The notes under the pieces are model-generated. The model did not search any database. It had not been told where the DNA came from and saw nothing but the letters and a program-made list of their open reading frames with translations. Made by a program: the position numbers and the translations under genes. DNA of 64,000 nt, taken from NCBI GenBank assembly GCA_026391675.1, contig JAPLDQ010000019.1, positions 178,975 to 242,974 of the forward strand, read 5' to 3'. Numbering within the stretch: position 1 is the first letter of the stretch; each line of letters starts with the position of its first letter. Positions 60,613-64,000 of the stretch are shown here, piece by piece. Source of the DNA: Bacteroidota bacterium (GTDB lineage Bacteria; Bacteroidota; Bacteroidia; Bacteroidales; JACABE01).

Positions 60613-61119
60613 ATGAAAAAAACAATCTTCTCAGTACTTGCAATTTCGATGTTAATGCTGCTTAGCTGTAATAACAAAGCTAAACAAAATGCTGATAACA
60701 TTAACAGTGCAAATAAGTTTGATAATCAGGGAAAAGTAGTACAAATGTCAAAAGCCAACTTTATTGATCTGGTAATGGATTTCGAAAAATCGCCAAAAAC
60801 ATGGTCATTTAAAGGAGAGAAACCTTGTGTAGTTGATTTTTATGCTGACTGGTGCAGACCCTGTAAAATGGTTGCTCCTATTATGGAAGAATTAGCTAAA
60901 GAATATGAAGGCAGAATTAATATTTACAAAGTAAATGTTGACAACGAAAAAGAATTATCACAGTTTTTCCAGATAGAAAGTATTCCTGCCATATTATTCA
61001 GTCCTGTAAAAGGAGACCCTTCTATGCAAGCCGGTGCTATGAGCAAAGAACAATACAAAGAAATCTTTGACAAATTTCTTTTAAAACCAGTTGCAGATTC
61101 AACAAAAAAAATAAATTAA
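60613..61119 (+). CDS. Thioredoxin-fold lipoprotein
   Basis: 168 residues: a lipoprotein signal (LLSC, Cys at about 19), a short Asn-rich linker, then a thioredoxin domain (about 65-160) with the active site WCRPCK and the cis-Pro in SIPAILF. It should sit on the periplasmic side of a membrane and handle disulfides there. The next gene, 12 bases downstream, encodes a similar thioredoxin without a signal. The two share DFYADWC(R/Q)PCKMVAPI, so they look like a duplication that now serves two compartments. Confidence 0.9.
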   Translation: MKKTIFSVLAISMLMLLSCNNKAKQNADNINSANKFDNQGKVVQMSKANFIDLVMDFEKSPKTWSFKGEKPCVVDFYADWCRPCKMVAPIMEELAKEYEGRINIYKVNVDNEKELSQFFQIESIPAILFSPVKGDPSMQAGAMSKEQYKEIFDKFLLKPVADSTKKIN

Positions 61120-61131
61120 TTAATTATAAAA

Positions 61132-61491
61132 ATGGAACATTTAACAAAAAAAAGCTTCTTAGATAAGGTATTTAACTACGAAGTAAACAAAGACTGGAAA
61201 TTCGAAGGTGAATTGCCATGTATTATTGATTTCTACGCCGACTGGTGCCAGCCTTGTAAAATGGTTGCTCCTATTCTGGAAGAATTATCAAAAGAATACG
61301 AAGGAAAAATAAATATTTATAAAATTGATACGGAAGCTGAGCAGGAATTAGCAGGAGCATTTGGTATACGCAGCATACCTTCTATCCTGTTCTGCCCAAA
61401 AGAAGGTCAACCACAGATGTCGATGGGGGCATTGCCTAAAGACTCATTCAAGCAAGCCATTGAAGAGATTTTAATAGGAAATAAAAACTAA
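61132..61491 (+). CDS. Thioredoxin
   Basis: 119 residues with the active site WCQPCK (about 41-46) and cis-Pro in SIPSILF. No signal peptide, so cytosolic. It reduces protein disulfides with electrons from thioredoxin reductase. The Q in place of the usual G after the first Cys (WCGPC) is common in this phylum. It is co-transcribed with the lipoprotein thioredoxin 12 bases upstream, and a terminator follows at 61514. Confidence 0.92.
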   Translation: MEHLTKKSFLDKVFNYEVNKDWKFEGELPCIIDFYADWCQPCKMVAPILEELSKEYEGKINIYKIDTEAEQELAGAFGIRSIPSILFCPKEGQPQMSMGALPKDSFKQAIEEILIGNKN

Positions 61492-61513
61492 TTTTTTAAC
61501 TAACATCAGAAAG

Positions 61514-61546
61514 ACCTGCTATTATAAAAACAGCAGGTTTTTTTTG
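61514..61546 (+). terminator. Terminator after the thioredoxin pair
   Basis: Stem ACCTGCT (61514-61520) with AGCAGGT (61532-61538), followed by a run of eight T. Confidence 0.8.
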
Positions 61547-61583
61547 TTTTGTATTTTTTCTTATTTTTGTTGATTAATAATTT

Positions 61584-61702
61584 AACTCATAACTCATAAC
61601 TCATAACTCATAACTCATAACTCATAACTCATAACTCATAACTCATAACTCATAACTCATAACTCATAACTCATAACTCATAACTCATAACTCAGAACTC
61701 AT
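61584..61702. repeat. 17-unit heptamer array AACTCAT
   Basis: Seventeen units of AACTCAT in tandem, one of them AACTCAG (61689-61695), ending 17 bases before the ATG at 61720. The unit is the reverse complement of the ATGAGTT heptamer at 60008-60034. Confidence 0.95.
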
Positions 61703-61719
61703 AATTTATAACCTAAAAA

Positions 61720-62940
61720 ATGATTCCATTTTCGCCCCCACGCATAGACCAACTCATTATTGACGAAGTGATAGACACATTGAAATCAGGCTGGATTACA
61801 ACAGGTCCAAAAACTAAATTATTCGAAAAGAAACTGACAGCCTTTGGGGGACATAAGGCTACACTATGTGTTAATTCTGCATCAGCAGGCTTAGAGTTGA
61901 TGTTACGCTGGTATGGTGTAACAGAAGGTGATGAAGTTATTTTACCTGCTTATACCTATGCTGCAACAGCCAATGTAATCATTCATTGCGGAGCAAAACC
62001 TGTTTTTGTTGATGTAAATAATGACTTTAACATCTCAGTTGCAGCCATTAGAAAAGCAATAACCAATAGGACTAAAGTTATCATGCCGGTTGATATTGGC
62101 GGTCACCCCTGCGATTATGATGAAATTAATACCCTGGTTAAAGAATCATCTGTTGTTTCATTATTTTCTTCAAATTCTGAAGAACAAAAAAAGCTTGGCC
62201 GGATACTGGTTTTATCAGATGCAGCTCACTCTATAGGAGCTATTTATAAGGGAAAACAATCAGGAAGTCTTACTGATGTTACCGTTTATTCTTTTCATGC
62301 TGTAAAAAACCTAACTACTGCTGAAGGTGGTGCAATTTGCTTAAACCTGAATGATGATTTTGACAATGAAGCCATTTACAAATACCTGAACACAAAATCA
62401 CTTCACGGTCAAAACAAGGATGCACTGGCTAAAACGCAAATCGGGAACTGGCGTTATGATATAATTGAAGCCGGCTACAAATGCAATATGACAGACATTC
62501 TGGCCTCAATAGGATTAGTAGAAATCGACAGATATAAAAACGATATGCTGGTGAGAAGAAAACAAATATTTGATTTATATTCAACTTTGTTATCAGCATA
62601 TGACTGGGCTGAAATACCTGAATATATTACAAAAGAAAAAACATCTTCATTCCATGTTTATCTTTTAAGAATAAAAGGAATCACAGAAAAACAACGGGAC
62701 GAAATTATTGCTGAAATATTTAAGGCAGAAGTATCGGTAAATGTACATTTTGTTCCTTTACCTATGATGACCTATTATAAAAATATGGGATACAATATAC
62801 AGGATTATCCTGTTTCCTATGATAATTACAGCAGGGAAATAAGTCTGCCTGTTTATTATGATTTAACGGACGAAAACGTTAGTACAGTGGTGATGGCTGT
62901 TGCAGAAGCAGTTAAGAAAGTTATGAATTATAAATTATAA
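61720..62940 (+). CDS. DegT/DnrJ/EryC1 family PLP-dependent sugar aminotransferase
   Basis: 406 residues with the full DegT fold: start PFSPPRIDQLIIDEVIDTLKSGWITTGP, the PLP phosphate contact region, VLSDAAHSIGA, and the Schiff-base Lys in SFHAVKNLTTAEGGAI. It converts a nucleotide-linked keto-sugar to an amino sugar for polysaccharide or glycan synthesis. The sugar transferase 250 bases downstream supports a role in surface polysaccharide. A heptamer array stands directly in front of the start and another follows the stop, so no normal promoter is visible. Confidence 0.9.
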   Translation: MIPFSPPRIDQLIIDEVIDTLKSGWITTGPKTKLFEKKLTAFGGHKATLCVNSASAGLELMLRWYGVTEGDEVILPAYTYAATANVIIHCGAKPVFVDVNNDFNISVAAIRKAITNRTKVIMPVDIGGHPCDYDEINTLVKESSVVSLFSSNSEEQKKLGRILVLSDAAHSIGAIYKGKQSGSLTDVTVYSFHAVKNLTTAEGGAICLNLNDDFDNEAIYKYLNTKSLHGQNKDALAKTQIGNWRYDIIEAGYKCNMTDILASIGLVEIDRYKNDMLVRRKQIFDLYSTLLSAYDWAEIPEYITKEKTSSFHVYLLRIKGITEKQRDEIIAEIFKAEVSVNVHFVPLPMMTYYKNMGYNIQDYPVSYDNYSREISLPVYYDLTDENVSTVVMAVAEAVKKVMNYKL

Positions 62941-62968
62941 ATTATAAATTATGAATTATGATTTATGA
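62921..62968. repeat. Heptamer tandem repeat across the DegT gene end
   Basis: Units of TTATAAA/TTATGAA type begin inside the last codons of the aminotransferase (VMNYKL and stop) and continue about 28 bases past it. Confidence 0.75.
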
Positions 62969-62977
62969 GCATTTATT

Positions 62978-63126
62978 AAAAGAGATGCTTCACTTCATTC
63001 AGCATTACAAGCAGATAGTCAACTGCTTATTTTGTCATTCCGAGCGTTAGCGAGGAATCTCAAACAAATAAAGAATACAAATTTAATGAGATGCTTCTCT
63101 CGCTAGAAGCGAGATCAACATGACAA
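62978..63126. repeat. Dispersed repeat with the TTTTGTCATTCCGAG core, copy 1
   Basis: Starts AAAGAGATGCTTC, contains CATTCAGCATTACAA and TTTTGTCATTCCGAGCG, then a GAGATGCTTCTCTCGC segment and ends with AACATGACA. The start-to-core part recurs at 63795-63862. Repeats with a CATTCCGAG core are common in Bacteroidota, from memory. Confidence 0.65.
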
Positions 63127-63189
63127 AGCTACAACTAACTTTACAAACTTTATAAACTTTATAAACTTAACAAATTTACAAACTAAAAA

Positions 63190-63783
63190 ATGACAAAAAG
63201 GATTTTCGACTTGTTTTTTTCTGCAATTGGATTACTAATACTTTCTCCGGTTCTTATTCTGATTGGATTGGCAATTGTTTGTGATTCAAGGGGTGGTGTT
63301 TTTTATAAGCAAATCAGGGTTGGACAAGGGAATGTCGATTTTAAAATATTCAAATTCAGAACCATGCGAACAGGGTCTGATAAAAATGGCTTACTAACCA
63401 TTGGAGATAAAGACATGAGAGTAACCAAAACCGGTTATTTCTTAAGAAAATACAAACTCGATGAACTACCGCAACTGATAAATATATTCTACGGTGATAT
63501 GAGTTTTGTAGGTCCCCGCCCCGAAGTCAGGAAATATGTCGATTTATATGATGCAGCCCAATTAAAAGTGCTGGATGTAAAACCCGGTTTAACTGATTTT
63601 TCATCTATAAATTTTATTAATGAAAGTGAGCTTTTAAGTCAATCCGAAAATCCTGAAGAAACATATATTACAATTATTATGCCTGCCAAACTGGAACTTT
63701 GCCAAAAATACATCCGTGAAAGTTCTTTCAAAACCGACCTCAAAATTATATTTGCGACTATTGCAAAAATTATCGGGAAATAA
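63190..63783 (+). CDS. Undecaprenyl-phosphate sugar phosphotransferase (bacterial sugar transferase)
   Basis: 197 residues with one N-terminal membrane segment (about 7-28), then the family motifs VFYKQIRVGQ, FKIFKFRTM, LRKYKLDELPQLIN and SFVGPRPEV. This is the monotopic phosphoglycosyl transferase type (PglC/WcaJ C-terminal domain), which puts the first sugar-phosphate on the lipid carrier at the inner membrane. It is short, like PglC and the amino-sugar-specific members. With the DegT gene it points to the start of a polysaccharide or glycan cluster continuing past the window. Confidence 0.92.
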   Translation: MTKRIFDLFFSAIGLLILSPVLILIGLAIVCDSRGGVFYKQIRVGQGNVDFKIFKFRTMRTGSDKNGLLTIGDKDMRVTKTGYFLRKYKLDELPQLINIFYGDMSFVGPRPEVRKYVDLYDAAQLKVLDVKPGLTDFSSINFINESELLSQSENPEETYITIIMPAKLELCQKYIRESSFKTDLKIIFATIAKIIGK

Positions 63784-63794
63784 TATCCGGTATT

Positions 63795-64000
63795 TTAAAG
63801 AGATACTACTCTTAGTTCAGCATGACAAAATGATAGTCTATTACTTGTTTTGTCATTCCGAGTTTTAACATTTAGAAAAATGCTTGAAGATAAATGACAA
63901 AAATATAAAATCATTGCTTTCTCAATCTCTGCGTTCCTTTGCGCCTTCTTTGCGGCTCTCAGCGTTAAAAAAGTTTAACCGCAGAGTGCCGCGGAGTTTT
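63795..64000. repeat. Dispersed repeats: CATTCCGAG element copy 2, then a CTCTGCG-type palindrome
   Basis: 63795-63862 repeats the start and core of the element at 62978 (AAAGAGATACT, GTTCAGCATGACAA, TTTTGTCATTCCGAG). 63925-64000 holds a palindromic element, TCTCTGCGTTCC ... AACCGCAGAGTGCCGCGGAG, with much higher GC than its surroundings. There is no coding content. It is cut by the right edge of the window. Confidence 0.6.

Noticed and set aside
61584..61702. CRISPR array
   Set aside because: The units are 7 bp with no spacers and there are no cas genes; it is a simple tandem repeat.

Overview
The window is AT-rich bacterial DNA from a member of the Bacteroidota. The evidence is: promoter -7 boxes of the type TAnnTTTG in front of many genes, almost no Shine-Dalgarno sequences, a PorP/SprF-like protein, CHU_C and type A C-terminal secretion signals of the type IX secretion system (T9SS), a lipid-anchored TamA (TamL) with TamB, and many CsbD, YtxH and beta-barrel proteins. 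I cannot place it below phylum. No rRNA, tRNA or CRISPR array was seen.

Layout. 1-9.1 kb (minus strand): a partial AI-2E family permease, then cbpA, cbpM, tamB and tamL, packed with overlaps as one operon. 9.3-13 kb: an AsmA-like protein on the plus strand, a MITE-like element, a SHOCT protein, and an operon of small stress proteins with two UspA proteins. 13.2-18.9 kb: OmpA lipoprotein, BrkB-like protein, MlaD/F/E-like lipid transport genes, and a DUF6600-like protein with a Gln-rich tail. 19-30.7 kb: OmpA/PD40 protein, PorP/SprF-like protein, a 2048-residue adhesin and a second ice-binding-like (DUF3494) protein. 31-39 kb: small envelope and stress genes, a PIG-L deacetylase, a B12-binding radical SAM protein, and a regulatory operon (AraC-type regulator, hybrid kinase, receiver, 41-residue basic protein). 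39.3-49.8 kb: glycosyltransferase/GH130/cupin genes, then small envelope-stress genes, barrels, a permease and YtxH proteins. 50-58.7 kb (plus strand): an exosortase H-like gene, a coupled membrane protein, and five secreted proteins ending in IPTL-CTERM sorting tails. 58.8-64 kb: a small membrane protein, dapD, a transposase-like zinc-ribbon protein, two thioredoxins, a DegT aminotransferase and a sugar transferase, separated by heptamer arrays and dispersed repeats.

The strongest unlabelled signal is a promoter module of fixed geometry, found 16 times between 9.2 and 56.7 kb. In the direction of transcription it reads GTGTGAATnATGTAA, then AATTATGTAA with the two ATGTAA cores exactly 21 bp apart, then 21-22 bp to a TAnnTTTG-like -7 box. 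The repeats sit where an activator would replace the -33 element. The copies precede the chaperone, UspA/CsbD, OmpA, YtxH, adhesin, barrel, radical SAM and AraC/kinase units, plus one stretch with no gene that may encode a ~60-nt RNA. This looks like one stress/envelope regulon. The AraC-type regulator, which carries its own copy upstream, is the best local candidate for the activator. Several start codons were moved downstream because the promoter overlaps the longest open frame.

The second notable system is the exosortase/IPTL-CTERM cassette. Its target genes share a different promoter style, and three have an inverted repeat over the expected transcription start. It lies in the same window as T9SS substrates, so this cell appears to run two C-terminal sorting systems.
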